Source: Ascidiimonas sp046199005 (GTDB lineage: Bacteria > Bacteroidota > Bacteroidia > Flavobacteriales > Flavobacteriaceae). Taken from it: a stretch of DNA of 64,000 nucleotides. The stretch is taken from NCBI GenBank assembly GCA_046199005.1, contig CP176050.1, positions 558,001 through 622,000 of the forward strand, read 5' to 3'. Shown here one piece after another: positions 1 to 9,715 of the stretch. Position 1 is the first letter of the stretch; every line of letters starts with the position of its first letter. Both the position numbers and the translations under genes were made by a program. The notes beneath the pieces were generated by a model. It was not told where the DNA came from, ran no database searches, and was given only the letters and a program-made list of their open reading frames with translations.

Positions 1-987
1 TAAGATATCTGAATCTGATGATTCCGTCATTTTCTGTAAAAAGAAATCAAAAAACGCTTCCCGTATCTTTGTTACCCGCTCATCGGCAATATTTTCATCA
101 AAATCAACCTTTATATATTCTTTTTCTACCATATAGTCGATAACGGTGCGAACCTCATCGTAAGACCTGCTTTTTACTTCGGTTTTTTTACCGAAAACGG
201 CGTCTATGACTCCGCCAAAAATACCCCCTCTGTCTTTTTTGCCTCTTACTTCTTTGTATTTGGCATAGTCCCGTTCAAAATGGCTTTGAATTTCACTCCA
301 GTTTACGATCACTCTTCCCTTGGCTGCAGGTATACGTGTGGTGTATTTGAAACTCATTTCAATCGAAAGATCTGTTATGGATCTTGTTTTTTCGAAAGTT
401 GCTGCCAAGAGTTGTGCCCCATTAGCACTTAGATTTGATGCAACCGCTACCTTCGCTCCGGGAATGACGGGCGCATTCAATGATTGTACAACCGAAGGTG
501 CCAGCGTATCATCACTAAGTGTGGCAGAAATAATTCTCAAAGACTTGTCTCCGTCTGGTTTTACATCCAGAGCACCCTTGAGTTTACTTTTCTTGGGAGC
601 TCCCTGTTCGCCGTTCTCAAGAATACGTTCCACTTCTTTTTGTTGCGCCGGAGTGAGTCCCCATTCCATTAACATATGTAATAACGCACCACCAATACCT
701 CCGTCTGATTCTTTGTTTTCTGTGATATATTGTAGAAATAGAAATTCGGGTGTTTTGCCATCCTGTTTCATCCCTAATCTCAAAGAAACAGGAAGATGAA
801 AGTAGTTTCTGGTTTTTCTGTCGGACAAGCTTCTCGCTTCTCCAAAAAGGATCACTTGTGTTCCATCGCTCAGGGTTAAGCTGAGTTTGTTCTCACTATC
901 AACTACCTGCGAAAAACCATTCGAAGGGAGGAGTAAAAAGAAACACAAAAACGCATTTAGTAAAATGATTTTGATAATTGTTTTCAT
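1..987 (-). CDS. Secreted protein of an unrecognised paralogous family, 3' end cut by the window
   Basis: The reading frame is open from the ATG at 987 to the window edge, about 329 codons, with the C-terminus missing. Residues 1-27 form a signal peptide ending near FSQ. It shares with the three genes upstream a pattern of F-LP near residue 65, PEF followed by an aromatic-rich stretch, then a GG-LLHML-EWGL segment and an ILENGE-type helix. A basic, glycine-rich stretch (GKKDRGGIFGG) follows near residue 250, similar to one in the protein at 3447-5255. It starts only 2 bp after the stop of the 990-1679 gene, so it is the last visible member of a four-gene operon. I do not recognise the family. 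Export to the periplasm or surface is inferred from the signal peptide alone. Confidence 0.8.
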   Translation of the reverse strand, partial: MKTIIKIILLNAFLCFFLLLPSNGFSQVVDSENKLSLTLSDGTQVILFGEARSLSDRKTRNYFHLPVSLRLGMKQDGKTPEFLFLQYITENKESDGGIGGALLHMLMEWGLTPAQQKEVERILENGEQGAPKKSKLKGALDVKPDGDKSLRIISATLSDDTLAPSVVQSLNAPVIPGAKVAVASNLSANGAQLLAATFEKTRSITDLSIEMSFKYTTRIPAAKGRVIVNWSEIQSHFERDYAKYKEVRGKKDRGGIFGGVIDAVFGKKTEVKSRSYDEVRTVIDYMVEKEYIKVDFDENIADERVTKIREAFFDFFLQKMTESSDSDIL

Positions 988-989
988 GA

Positions 990-1679
990 TTATTGATTTA
1001 ATAATTCTTTAAAATTTGTTTTAAGTATGTAAGGAGTCATATGTACTCCTGGCTGGTTAGGTTTTCTGAACTTCAATTGAAATGATACGATGAGGAATGT
1101 TTTTGTAAGCTCATCATCATTATTCAACAGGAGTTCAAAATCTTCAGCATCGTTAGCATTCATGTGAAAAGAAGCTGCCATTTTCGTGTTTGGAAGCAAG
1201 GCTGTTTTTCCAAAGGTTGCTTTGGAATTCTGAAGGATCTTTGCCAATTTTGAAGTTCCTTCAATTGCTATCTTTTGTTGAGTAAAGGAAGCTTCAGGCA
1301 TAACGCCTCCCATCAATAAAATATCTTCGCCAAGCGCAGATTTTAAGAGAGAATCGGCTTCTTTAAGCTGGTTCTTATCAAGTCCCCAACGAACTAAAAA
1401 ATGAAGGACCCCACCGGAGATCTCATTCCCTTCCCGGTAGGTAAGCCATGAAAATTCAGGAACCCCTTTCTTTCCCATTGAAAAGGTTAGATTAACCGGA
1501 AGATAAAAGTATGCCTCTTCTGTACTATCATAGCCGCTTACTTTCTTTGCAAACGTTACAACAAGCCCTTCAGCCAGTGTAATCTGTTTTTTGCTGTCCT
1601 CTTCCAACAGCTGTGCGTAAGAGTTTGAAAAGCAAAGACCTGCTACAGTAATAATTAATATGTTGAGGTAGTTTTTCAT
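990..1679 (-). CDS. Short secreted paralogue (229 aa), N-terminal module only
   Basis: This protein has a signal peptide (residues 1-22, ending SYAQ) and then only the N-terminal module shared by its neighbours: YFYLP, VPEFSWLTY, then GGVLHFLVRWGL and a helix ending LLKSALGED. It is about 230 residues against about 600 for two of the other members, and lacks their C-terminal beta-rich part. It ends in a normal stop rather than a visible frameshift, so it may be a genuine one-domain member. It lies 5 bp after the 1685-3430 gene and 2 bp before the next one, which indicates co-transcription. Function is unknown; a role as a partner or decoy of the longer paralogues is speculation. Confidence 0.8.
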   Translation of the reverse strand: MKNYLNILIITVAGLCFSNSYAQLLEEDSKKQITLAEGLVVTFAKKVSGYDSTEEAYFYLPVNLTFSMGKKGVPEFSWLTYREGNEISGGVLHFLVRWGLDKNQLKEADSLLKSALGEDILLMGGVMPEASFTQQKIAIEGTSKLAKILQNSKATFGKTALLPNTKMAASFHMNANDAEDFELLLNNDDELTKTFLIVSFQLKFRKPNQPGVHMTPYILKTNFKELLNQ

Positions 1680-1684
1680 GATTA

Positions 1685-3430
1685 TTATTCTTCAGAATTT
1701 GGGATCTCATCAATAAAGATCAATCCATATTTATCTGTTCCCTCCATTTGTACTGGTGGTTGATCTTTTTCAAACCACGTGATGGTATAATCCACTTTCT
1801 CCTGCCCTTTGGGAAGGGTTATTTCAAAATATTTATCATTAATAGTGTCCGATGGATAAAGCGTGAGATTTTTGGTTTTTGGAGCGCCAAAAAAGTCATA
1901 GTTAATTTTAATAGAGATGGCTCTTATGTTTTTTTGCTCAAGACGGCTAAGGTCTCCGGAAAGCTCTATTTTTCTTCGTTGAAACGGAGTGTACAGATTG
2001 ATCATAGAGGCATCATCTGTCTGCCATTCTTCACTATAGGTACCTCCTCCAATAAATTTCCATTTGGTTTGATAATTGTAGCTTAACCAGGCTTTGCGGT
2101 CGTGATCTTCCTGATTGAGATATTTCATCGAGATCTTTCCGTCGGTAGCCTTATAAGAGTCTTTGGTAATAAGGACTTCTTTAAGGGTCTCGGCACCATT
2201 TGCGTGTTTTTTGCTTAGTTTGACGGTTACGCTGTTGAGCATTTTATCGAACTCCCGTTCTACATTACCATCAATACCTACGTAAACATCTCTTTGCTGG
2301 AATGCAGGATCCCACAATGGCACGTCTTTAAAGATCGCTTTGTTATCTCCGTATTTTTTATAAAGATTTCCGGCATTGAAGGTGATATAATGATTTCTTT
2401 TTACGAGGCTACGCCCGTTAAAATCCATGATGCTTTTGCCCGTGGTTCTGTGTTCTTTATACTGGTATCCAACATTAAGTCCGAAACCAGTAGTATTCTG
2501 ACTTCCCAGCGCACCCTGTTGTCCTATTAAAGAGCTTAAAGCATCTTCCAGGCCTCCACGATGCTCATCAGGCACCTGTTCCAAAGGGGTCGGGGCGAAC
2601 ATAAGCTCCAGTAATTTGGTGTAGACCGTTTGAACCAGACTTTCCATTGATTCGTCGCTTCCGGTACTGGTAAATTTGATGGCTTGGTCTTTTCTAAGTT
2701 TATCAAAACCAAGCTCTACCTGAGCACCTACAAAATAGATGCTTCCGCCTGCATCAAATGCATGACTCTTTTTAACCTCAGACCAATCAATTTCTAACTG
2801 TGCTTCGTAGTTATCGGTCAATCCTGAAAATCCCAGTTCAAAAACCAGTGAGACATCTGGCGTAGCCATTTTAAAGCTTTCCAACAATAATTTAGAACGT
2901 ACCGGATCTACATCAAACGACAAAGGGATTTTACTGTTTTCAATAACAGGCGCTTCTCCTGTCACCAATATTTGTGGTTCATTGTCGCCGGTTTTTGGAT
3001 TAAGTATAGAGGAAACCAGCGTGTATTTAGCGCTGTCAAAAACTACCGGCCCTCTGATCTTTATAGAATCATTGTCAAGGGTCTTTTTAAGGAACCTTTC
3101 GGCGTCTGCTATGGATTCTTTAGGTGTATCATACAGCACCAGAAAATTCAGGATTCCCCCGCCATCTGCCTCGGTTATTGTTTTGGCAGATTCCCCTGAT
3201 GGCTTTTCCAGAATGTAGCGCATATATGAAAATTCAGGAAGACTGTCATTACTCATAGAGAGCCTGGCTCGTTCAGGCAGGTATACGTATGTGTTCTCCT
3301 TTTTATGTACTGGAAAACACCACAGACCATCTGCATTGATACCTTGATCGATCAGGATAGACTGTGCCAGACTCGACGAGGAAACAAAGACAATTAAGAG
3401 CCAGATATAGAAACTTTTAATATTTTTCAT
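1685..3430 (-). CDS. Secreted paralogue (581 aa) of the same unrecognised family
   Basis: The signal peptide is residues 1-22 (ending SLAQ). The N-terminal module repeats the family pattern: YVYLPERA, LPEFSYMRY, then a GGGILNFLV segment and a helix (ERFLKKTLDND) followed by an I-GPV strand. The middle holds an IDWSEVKKSH segment, matched by VNWSEIQSHF in the 1-987 gene. The C-terminal 250 residues look beta-rich and end with a WF-KDQPPV strand and an acidic tail. No catalytic motif is visible. It sits 16 bp after the 3447-5255 gene and 5 bp before the 990-1679 gene. The family could be structural or binding proteins of the envelope, but the sequence does not show this. Confidence 0.8.
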   Translation of the reverse strand: MKNIKSFYIWLLIVFVSSSSLAQSILIDQGINADGLWCFPVHKKENTYVYLPERARLSMSNDSLPEFSYMRYILEKPSGESAKTITEADGGGILNFLVLYDTPKESIADAERFLKKTLDNDSIKIRGPVVFDSAKYTLVSSILNPKTGDNEPQILVTGEAPVIENSKIPLSFDVDPVRSKLLLESFKMATPDVSLVFELGFSGLTDNYEAQLEIDWSEVKKSHAFDAGGSIYFVGAQVELGFDKLRKDQAIKFTSTGSDESMESLVQTVYTKLLELMFAPTPLEQVPDEHRGGLEDALSSLIGQQGALGSQNTTGFGLNVGYQYKEHRTTGKSIMDFNGRSLVKRNHYITFNAGNLYKKYGDNKAIFKDVPLWDPAFQQRDVYVGIDGNVEREFDKMLNSVTVKLSKKHANGAETLKEVLITKDSYKATDGKISMKYLNQEDHDRKAWLSYNYQTKWKFIGGGTYSEEWQTDDASMINLYTPFQRRKIELSGDLSRLEQKNIRAISIKINYDFFGAPKTKNLTLYPSDTINDKYFEITLPKGQEKVDYTITWFEKDQPPVQMEGTDKYGLIFIDEIPNSEE

Positions 3431-3446
3431 GATTTCTTTTCTTAGA

Positions 3447-5255
3447 TTATTCTTGTTCGGTTGGCGGCATTAGAAATAAGTAATCGCTCGTAAGTTCAGC
3501 AACTGGTATTGTGTTTGTACCATTTGTACCATGCCAGCTAAGCTGGTAGGCAACGGGTTCATCTATATCATGATAGATATTAAGAGTGGTTGTGTTTTCA
3601 GCATCTGTTTTTCTTAGAATTACTGTTTTTTGAGGTTTTGGTTTGCCATTGATGATGGCATAGAAGCTTACCGAACAGGCGTGAATTCCTTCGTCTTCAA
3701 AAAGTGATCTGTCTGCATCTATTTGAATGGTTTTCTTGGTGAATGGAGGGGTAAGCGCAATAGCAGCATCATTGGTTTTGATCCATCCGGAACCTCTGGG
3801 TATTTCTATGGTTTTAGGGTCGCCTTTAAGATTCCAGCTTAATTTGTATTCATAATCTAACCAATCAGAGCCTTCGATGCCTAATCTAGGATAATAAACA
3901 GTTCTGTAATCTACTCCTTTCTCAAGATCCCCTCTTTTGATAACCACATCTCTGGTAACATCGTTCTGATCCTCGCCATATCCCTTCCTAAAACTTACGC
4001 TTACCGAATTAAGAATTTCACTAAACGAATCTGCATAAGTGCCATCCAATTGAAATATGATCTCGCGTTTCAGGAAATCAATATCTTCCAGATCGACTAC
4101 TCTAAAGTATTTTTCTTTACTGGTTGGATCCTCTTGAAAAACATCATACAAACCGCTGATATTTCCGGAAGCATATACCGGTACTTTGATGGTAGTGGAC
4201 TTGCTTAAATTAAGATAGAACTTGTTTACTTTTATATCTTCTCTTTTTTTGATCACAAATTGGTTATCGGTCACATATTTTTCATCTTGGGCACCACCAA
4301 AAAGTTTACTGAAAAAACCGCGTTTTCTCCTTCCCAGCAATTGCCCCTGCTCTACAGCGGTTTCTTTTTCTGGTTGTTTTGCCCAGCCCATTTCAGCATC
4401 AAACATGAGTTCAATAAGTTTGTCGGTTACTAGTGAAAGTATGCTTGACATATCGTCTGTTTTGATTCCCAATCCGGAAGAACGATCAAAAACATCGATA
4501 TTGAGTTTTTGATCCTGTACCATTTCGTCTGTGATTTTTCGCAACTGTCTCTTCGTATAGCCTTTTTGATTGCTGTATACCTTGCTGTAGTGCTCATAAA
4601 TGGTAGACATTTCTGCCGAAACGACTGCATTGTAGCCTCTTACTTTTGCTTCGTAAAAGCCGTTTACCACTACTGAAACATCAGAAGTTTTCCCTTGTAG
4701 GGATTCCCAAAGCAGCGTAGCACCTTCCTGGCTTAACTTAGCAGCGATGGCAGCTCTTGAATTTCGGTATAGGGGTGCGTGCCCCGAAGTGATCACATTC
4801 TGTGTAAAGGCATTTTCACCATCAACATTGTTGAGGATGGAAGAGACAATCTTAAAACTGGCAATACCGTCTTCTCCATCTTCCATGGCCTGCTTCATAG
4901 GTACGGGTCCGGTAATCACGGCATCGCCTTTTAGCTCTTTGAGCTCTTTTTCTACCTCCTTTAATAGGTCTTCGGGAAGGTCAAACTGAATTAAAGCATG
5001 AAACAGTCCACCACTGGCATTACCGCCCTGACCTATATATTTCATACACATTAATTCAAAATCGCCATCTTCTTTGGTGGCCAGACTTGGAAATTGTGGT
5101 ATATAGCTGTATTCGTTGGGTTTATTACTGTCTTGTAAGAGTTGAACCCCCTGAATGGTAAGTCTTCCTTCATCGTAATTTACCTGGGCATTAAGACCAG
5201 TGAAAACAAATAGTAAACAGCTAAATAAAACCGATTTATAAATACGAGTAATCAT
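3447..5255 (-). CDS. Secreted paralogue (602 aa), first gene of the four-gene operon
   Basis: The signal peptide is residues 1-23 (ending LNAQ). The conserved module has SYIPQFPS, a GG-LFHALIQFDLP segment and an LLKEVEKELKEL helix, then an ITGPVPMKQ strand. A basic segment (GRRKRGFFSKLFGG) near residue 315 separates it from a C-terminal half that resembles that of the 1685-3430 protein; both carry a DG-Y/N...F-E/K-LNSV-V strand pair. It is the promoter-proximal gene and is divergent from the M48 gene across 393 bp. The four genes probably arose by tandem duplication. I do not recognise the family, and nothing shows enzymatic activity. Confidence 0.8.
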   Translation of the reverse strand: MITRIYKSVLFSCLLFVFTGLNAQVNYDEGRLTIQGVQLLQDSNKPNEYSYIPQFPSLATKEDGDFELMCMKYIGQGGNASGGLFHALIQFDLPEDLLKEVEKELKELKGDAVITGPVPMKQAMEDGEDGIASFKIVSSILNNVDGENAFTQNVITSGHAPLYRNSRAAIAAKLSQEGATLLWESLQGKTSDVSVVVNGFYEAKVRGYNAVVSAEMSTIYEHYSKVYSNQKGYTKRQLRKITDEMVQDQKLNIDVFDRSSGLGIKTDDMSSILSLVTDKLIELMFDAEMGWAKQPEKETAVEQGQLLGRRKRGFFSKLFGGAQDEKYVTDNQFVIKKREDIKVNKFYLNLSKSTTIKVPVYASGNISGLYDVFQEDPTSKEKYFRVVDLEDIDFLKREIIFQLDGTYADSFSEILNSVSVSFRKGYGEDQNDVTRDVVIKRGDLEKGVDYRTVYYPRLGIEGSDWLDYEYKLSWNLKGDPKTIEIPRGSGWIKTNDAAIALTPPFTKKTIQIDADRSLFEDEGIHACSVSFYAIINGKPKPQKTVILRKTDAENTTTLNIYHDIDEPVAYQLSWHGTNGTNTIPVAELTSDYLFLMPPTEQE

Positions 5256-5603
5256 GACAATTCATTTTGGTTTGAATGTCAAAGATGCATTGTAATTATC
5301 TGATATTCAAGGGTGTATATCTGGTATTTAAAAGGTAAAATCCCGTAGTTTTTAAGAGAAGTTAGACCCTTGTTTATGGGGGGAAAGTACCCTTATTGTA
5401 AAGGGGAAAATAAACTAGGAGTAGATTGGGTAAAAGATAATGAAGATTTAAAAATGCGTGATTTACTTCAATTATTTTGGATAACAGAAAAAGATTCCTA
5501 TGTAAAATAGTAGTTGAACCAAGCTTTGTGTTGTTAATAGAAAGAGTCGGAAATTTATCCTGTATTTTTAGTACTTTACTGGAAGAAATGAAATTTTTTA
5601 TCT
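5256..5603. other. Divergent intergenic region without a gene
   Basis: This AT-rich stretch separates the leftward secreted-paralogue operon from the rightward M48/ABC/sigma operon. I see no ORF worth calling. I searched the strand reading toward 5255 for the element found at 5604-5641 and found no copy, so the leftward operon probably uses a different promoter. Confidence 0.5.
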
Positions 5604-5641
5604 AAAAAAGATGACATTTTTCTATTTCCGGTATATACTAT
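5604..5641 (+). promoter_or_regulatory. Candidate ECF-type promoter/operator upstream of the M48 gene
   Basis: The element reads AAAAAAGATGACATTTT, 8 bp, then CGGTATATACTAT. It matches 11487-11524 at 30 of 38 positions with identical spacing. Conserved blocks resembling -35 (GATGACATTTT) and -10 (CGGTATWWACTAT) boxes, upstream of two transcription units in a locus with its own ECF sigma factor, suggest autoregulation. If the second block is a -10 box, the transcript would start within a few bases of the ATG at 5649 and be nearly leaderless. Confidence 0.6.
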
Positions 5642-5648
5642 AAAAACC

Positions 5649-6479
5649 ATGAGGCAAATTATTCTAATTTCCAGCTTAATTTTAAGTTACGTTTCGTGTT
5701 TTTCACAGACACTTGATCAGGAAAAAATCGACGAGATCATTCAAAACTATCAAGATACCTTTGATGAGGTCATGACCTTAAAAGATTGTGGTCATGAATT
5801 GGATATACCTATAATGTGGAGCAAGCGTTTTGAAAGCCGCACTTTAGATGCTTTACTCCCGGTCTCGGAAGCAGAACGAAAAATGATGGGTGCTAAAATT
5901 TTTACTGATATGCAAAAAAAGCGAAAAATGGTAAGAGACCATTGGGCTAAAAATGATGTGCTTGCCATCTTAAATAAGATAACTGCTAACATCGATGACA
6001 ATAAAGTTTCTTATAAATTGAATATCATCGATTCTCAGGAAATTAATGCTTTTGCTACTATGGGCGGTTATATATATCTTACTACAGGGCTTTTAGATTT
6101 TGTAGATTCTTTTGATGAACTGGCATTTATTATTGGTCATGAGATTGCCCACGAAGAAAAACTTCATACCCAACGTAAAGTAGTTAAGATGCTGGTTTCT
6201 TCTAACCTTTTAAGCATGATAAAATTAGATGATTTCAAAATGATAGCTCTAAACATAAATAAGACACTTTCTGCACCCTTTGATCAAATTGATGAATATG
6301 AAGCAGATAAATATGGTGCAGAACTAGCAATGAAAGCCGGTTATGACGCTTCAAAATTCGGAGATTTTTTCGCTAAACTAGCCAGGTATGAAAACAAGAC
6401 TTTAATAAATAAACTCAAATCTACTCATCCTTTTGCTGAGGATCGTAAGAACTGTTTAGAAGAACATATTAGTAAATAG
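5649..6479 (+). CDS. M48-family zinc metalloprotease, exported
   Basis: This 276-residue protein has an N-terminal signal peptide (cleavage near CFSQ, residue 20) and the gluzincin motif HEIAH at about residues 164-168. The third zinc ligand is probably in DEYEADKYG near residue 217. This is the standard M48 (Oma1/BepA/LoiP-like) arrangement. Members degrade or refold envelope proteins. There is no long TPR tail, so it resembles LoiP/YggG-type proteases more than BepA. It opens an operon whose next gene starts 3 bp after its stop, which suggests a role in envelope quality control linked to the sigma factor and kinase downstream. Cleavage of the anti-sigma protein is conceivable but unsupported. 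Confidence 0.88.
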   Translation: MRQIILISSLILSYVSCFSQTLDQEKIDEIIQNYQDTFDEVMTLKDCGHELDIPIMWSKRFESRTLDALLPVSEAERKMMGAKIFTDMQKKRKMVRDHWAKNDVLAILNKITANIDDNKVSYKLNIIDSQEINAFATMGGYIYLTTGLLDFVDSFDELAFIIGHEIAHEEKLHTQRKVVKMLVSSNLLSMIKLDDFKMIALNINKTLSAPFDQIDEYEADKYGAELAMKAGYDASKFGDFFAKLARYENKTLINKLKSTHPFAEDRKNCLEEHISK

Positions 6480-6482
6480 TAA

Positions 6483-8828
6483 ATGTACATTAAGATAAAA
6501 TACCAAAACTTCCCGATCGAAGAAGGAGAAATCCTTACCATTGGACGTAAAGGACACGGAAATCATTTAGAAATAGATGATTCTTCCGCCTCCAGACAAC
6601 ATGGCGAAATTCGTTTAGCAAACGGGAGTTGTTTTATAAAAGATACTAATAGCCTTAATGGTATTTATATTAATGATCAAAGAATTGAACCTGATATATG
6701 GCTGGAAATCAAAACTGGAGATCATATTAAAATTGTTTCTGAAATACTGGAATTAACTTCTAAAGATGACCTGAATTCGATCAATGAATCGATCGGCAAA
6801 GCCAAGCCTACCTTCGCAGAGGAAAATCTATCGAATGATTTTAAAAGCTTCATTCAAAAGAATAAGGTGGTTAAAATTGGGAGGACTTCTTCCAATGAAC
6901 TAGTTCTTGATGACCCGACTGTTTCCAGAGAGCATGCGAAAATAAGTTACGAAAATGGTCAATTCTGGGTCGAAGATCTGGGATCAACCAATAAAACACA
7001 GGTAAACGGTAAAGAACTCAGTACAAAAAGATCTTTGAAAGATAGTGATGAGATTACCATTTCTTTTTTTGCGATCAATCTACTTTCAGGGCTCCGTAAC
7101 CTCAGAGAACAGGAAAATGCAATAAAAGCTATTGCCATTGAAAAAGAGTATCCTAATGGAAAAATCGGATTAAGATCACTTTCGATGGAGATACCGCATT
7201 CAACCTTTGCCGCCTTAATGGGGCCTTCAGGTTGCGGAAAATCTACCTTGCTCAAATGCCTCAATGGAGACAATCCAGCGACCTCCGGGGAGGTTTTTAT
7301 TCACGGGTTATCGCTTACAGAGAATTTTCAACTCATAAAGAAAAAAATAGGTTATGTTCCTCAAGACGATATTATTCATAAAGAACTTACGGTTTACAAG
7401 ACGCTTTATTATGCAGCTAAATTACGCTTACCCGATGATACCTCAGATCAAGAGATCGATAGACGAATCTCAAAGGTCATTGAAAGCCTCAATTTAAATC
7501 AGGATAAAGAAAAAGATGTACGTAGAAGTAAAGTAGCAGACCTTTCCGGTGGGCAAAGAAAGCGGGTGTCCATTGCAGTTGAAATGCTTACGGAACCTAC
7601 GATCTTATTTCTGGACGAACCAACCTCCCCTTTAGATCCTGAGACGATTGATAGTTTTCTGGAAAGCCTGAAGAAATTAGCTAAAGAAGGAACTACTATT
7701 GTAATGGTTACGCACAAACCAGAAGATCTGAATTACGTAGATCAGGTGATCTTTTTGGGTGTTCAGGGACATCTTACCTACAAGGGTCCAGCTTCACTAA
7801 TAACCACTCATTTTGATGCTACATCAATTGTACAGGTATACAGCAAAATGAGTGATCTGACCCAAGTGCAAAAGTACTATCTAAAACCCCCTGATTTTAT
7901 TTTCGATACTAAAAAGAGTGAGGATTTTAAGCGCGACAAGCCTGATTCCTGGTTTTTACAGCTCTATTGGCTTACATCACGATATTCAAGCATTAAAAAA
8001 AATGATCTTGAAAATTTAATATTGTTACTAGCTCAACCTGTGATCATCGCAGGATTGTTATGCCTCGTTTTCAACGAAATGAGTACAGGTGTACTTTTTC
8101 TTATGGCCATTTCAGGAATTTGGTTTGGAGTAAGCAACGCTGCCAAGGAAATTGTAGGTGAACTATCGGTATACAGAAGAGAACGTATGTATAACTTAAA
8201 TATTCATGCATATATTTTTTCGAAGGGATTCGTATTGGCTTTTATAGCGCTTGTTCAAACAATTATTTTTGTGGGAATTGTCTATTTAAACTTTCGTTGG
8301 AATACAACAACCGGTTTTCCTGATACTTATTTGCATGGTTTTATTCCGATGGTTGGTTTTATGTTTTATATTTCATTCTCAGCGACCTTATTAGGACTGT
8401 TTTTATCCTCTTATTTTACAACAACAGAAAAAGTAATGACCGTTGTTCCCATAGCCTTAATGCCACAGATCATGCTTGCCGGAGTAATGAATAAAATCGA
8501 TAATACGTTGGTGGAGATACTAAGTTTTACAACCTTAGGAAGATGGGGTACTGAAGGTTTTGCCCGCATTCAAGATACAAATTATCCAGACGGTGAGAAT
8601 ATTCAAAGTGTCATATTCAATATTCCCGGTCCTGAGAACCAAACGCAATTAATGGCTGGTGAAGCTTTGCAAAGACTGGACCTTTATAATAAAAAATTGG
8701 TAGATGAAGGAACATTGATTGGTAGTGTTTTCGATTCGTTGCAAGCAAATATGATCATCATTATGGTAATTAACTTAATCGTTTACAGCCTGATTTACTG
8801 GTCATTAAAGCGAAAAGATCGAATTTAA
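6483..8828 (+). CDS. Double-FHA-domain ABC transporter, ATPase fused to permease
   Basis: The order of domains is an FHA domain (residues 1-95, with SRQHGEI), a second FHA domain (about 115-205, with SREHAKI and LGSTNKT), an ABC ATPase and an ABC2-type membrane domain. The ATPase (about 215-450) has Walker A GPSGCGKST near residue 246, signature LSGGQRKR and Walker B ILFLDEP. The membrane domain (about 510-781) has some six hydrophobic spans. This is the ABCG-like half-transporter architecture of mycobacterial Rv1747, in which FHA domains bind phosphothreonine made by a cognate Ser/Thr kinase. A kinase (11615-14368) and a PP2C phosphatase (14371-15174) lie nearby, so phospho-control of the transporter is a natural inference. 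The substrate is unknown. Confidence 0.9.
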   Translation: MYIKIKYQNFPIEEGEILTIGRKGHGNHLEIDDSSASRQHGEIRLANGSCFIKDTNSLNGIYINDQRIEPDIWLEIKTGDHIKIVSEILELTSKDDLNSINESIGKAKPTFAEENLSNDFKSFIQKNKVVKIGRTSSNELVLDDPTVSREHAKISYENGQFWVEDLGSTNKTQVNGKELSTKRSLKDSDEITISFFAINLLSGLRNLREQENAIKAIAIEKEYPNGKIGLRSLSMEIPHSTFAALMGPSGCGKSTLLKCLNGDNPATSGEVFIHGLSLTENFQLIKKKIGYVPQDDIIHKELTVYKTLYYAAKLRLPDDTSDQEIDRRISKVIESLNLNQDKEKDVRRSKVADLSGGQRKRVSIAVEMLTEPTILFLDEPTSPLDPETIDSFLESLKKLAKEGTTIVMVTHKPEDLNYVDQVIFLGVQGHLTYKGPASLITTHFDATSIVQVYSKMSDLTQVQKYYLKPPDFIFDTKKSEDFKRDKPDSWFLQLYWLTSRYSSIKKNDLENLILLLAQPVIIAGLLCLVFNEMSTGVLFLMAISGIWFGVSNAAKEIVGELSVYRRERMYNLNIHAYIFSKGFVLAFIALVQTIIFVGIVYLNFRWNTTTGFPDTYLHGFIPMVGFMFYISFSATLLGLFLSSYFTTTEKVMTVVPIALMPQIMLAGVMNKIDNTLVEILSFTTLGRWGTEGFARIQDTNYPDGENIQSVIFNIPGPENQTQLMAGEALQRLDLYNKKLVDEGTLIGSVFDSLQANMIIIMVINLIVYSLIYWSLKRKDRI

Positions 8829-8838
8829 ATAGTAAGAA

Positions 8839-9714
8839 ATGAAGAAGATTTTAGGATTGATGATCATAACCATGATTATGATTTCTTGTCAAAAAAAGAA
8901 GCCTGAGTTTCTAGGTATAGATCGGGTTTCTATAAACGGACTAAAAGAGGAAAAACTGCTGATCGATATAGATTATAGTATTTATAACCCTAATAATGTA
9001 AGTACTGAACTTAGGCAATCCAGCATGGCTGTATTTTACAAAGATACGCTCGTAGGAAATGGATATTTATATAAAGAAATAAAACTTCCGGCTTCAGATA
9101 CGATAACGCTTCCGGTGCGTTGTGAAATTGAGTTGAAAACGCTTAGTAAGTATTATCCGGAATTGATAATGCAGGATACTTCCGTTTTCTCATTGAAAGG
9201 TGATAGCAAGGTAGATTTTTTTATGAGCTCATTTAACATTGCTATTGAAGATCAAATAGCAATTAATACTAAAGAGATCATTCATAATGAAATAACTAAA
9301 AGGCTAAGCGGTGGTAAAAATTTTAAGTTGAAAGAGATCTCATTTGAAAAGCTTCCTTCATTTAACGAAACAGAAATACAATTAACGATCGGAGTCATTA
9401 ATAGTCTTCCTTTTGACTACGAGCTCCGGTCAATGCATCTCACTTTTTATGATGATCGAATGCGTTCTAAGTTAGGTTCCTGGAGCCTAAGTTCGCCTAT
9501 AGAACAACCGGCAGAAACACAAACAGAAATTCCGGTAGCCGCTAAAGTTCGAAATTTGAACATGCTAAAGCAAGGCGTATTTGCAGTCTTATCATCTAAA
9601 AAAAGAAAGGTCAATATAGTGGGAACAGCAGAAATTCTCATCAAAGGGCATTCTTTCAGGATCCCGGTTGAGGAATCGATGCCAATAAATTTAAGCTTAT
9701 TATCAGGGTTTTAG
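8839..9714 (+). CDS. LEA2/WHy-like lipoprotein
   Basis: The N-terminus is a lipoprotein signal (ISCQKKK, Cys at about residue 17). Two tandem regions (about 25-130 and 165-285) show the pattern of late-embryogenesis-abundant type 2 domains: alternating strands around a DIDYSIYNPNN-type motif and a later IGVINSLPFDYEL strand. Such domains are small beta-sandwiches found in many bacterial lipoproteins with stress roles. It lies 10 bp after the FHA-ABC gene and its stop overlaps the region of the next start, so it belongs to the same operon. It could act as an extracytoplasmic partner of the transporter. The fold call is by pattern and moderately secure; the function is inference. Confidence 0.65.
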   Translation: MKKILGLMIITMIMISCQKKKPEFLGIDRVSINGLKEEKLLIDIDYSIYNPNNVSTELRQSSMAVFYKDTLVGNGYLYKEIKLPASDTITLPVRCEIELKTLSKYYPELIMQDTSVFSLKGDSKVDFFMSSFNIAIEDQIAINTKEIIHNEITKRLSGGKNFKLKEISFEKLPSFNETEIQLTIGVINSLPFDYELRSMHLTFYDDRMRSKLGSWSLSSPIEQPAETQTEIPVAAKVRNLNMLKQGVFAVLSSKKRKVNIVGTAEILIKGHSFRIPVEESMPINLSLLSGF

Positions 9715-9715
9715 T

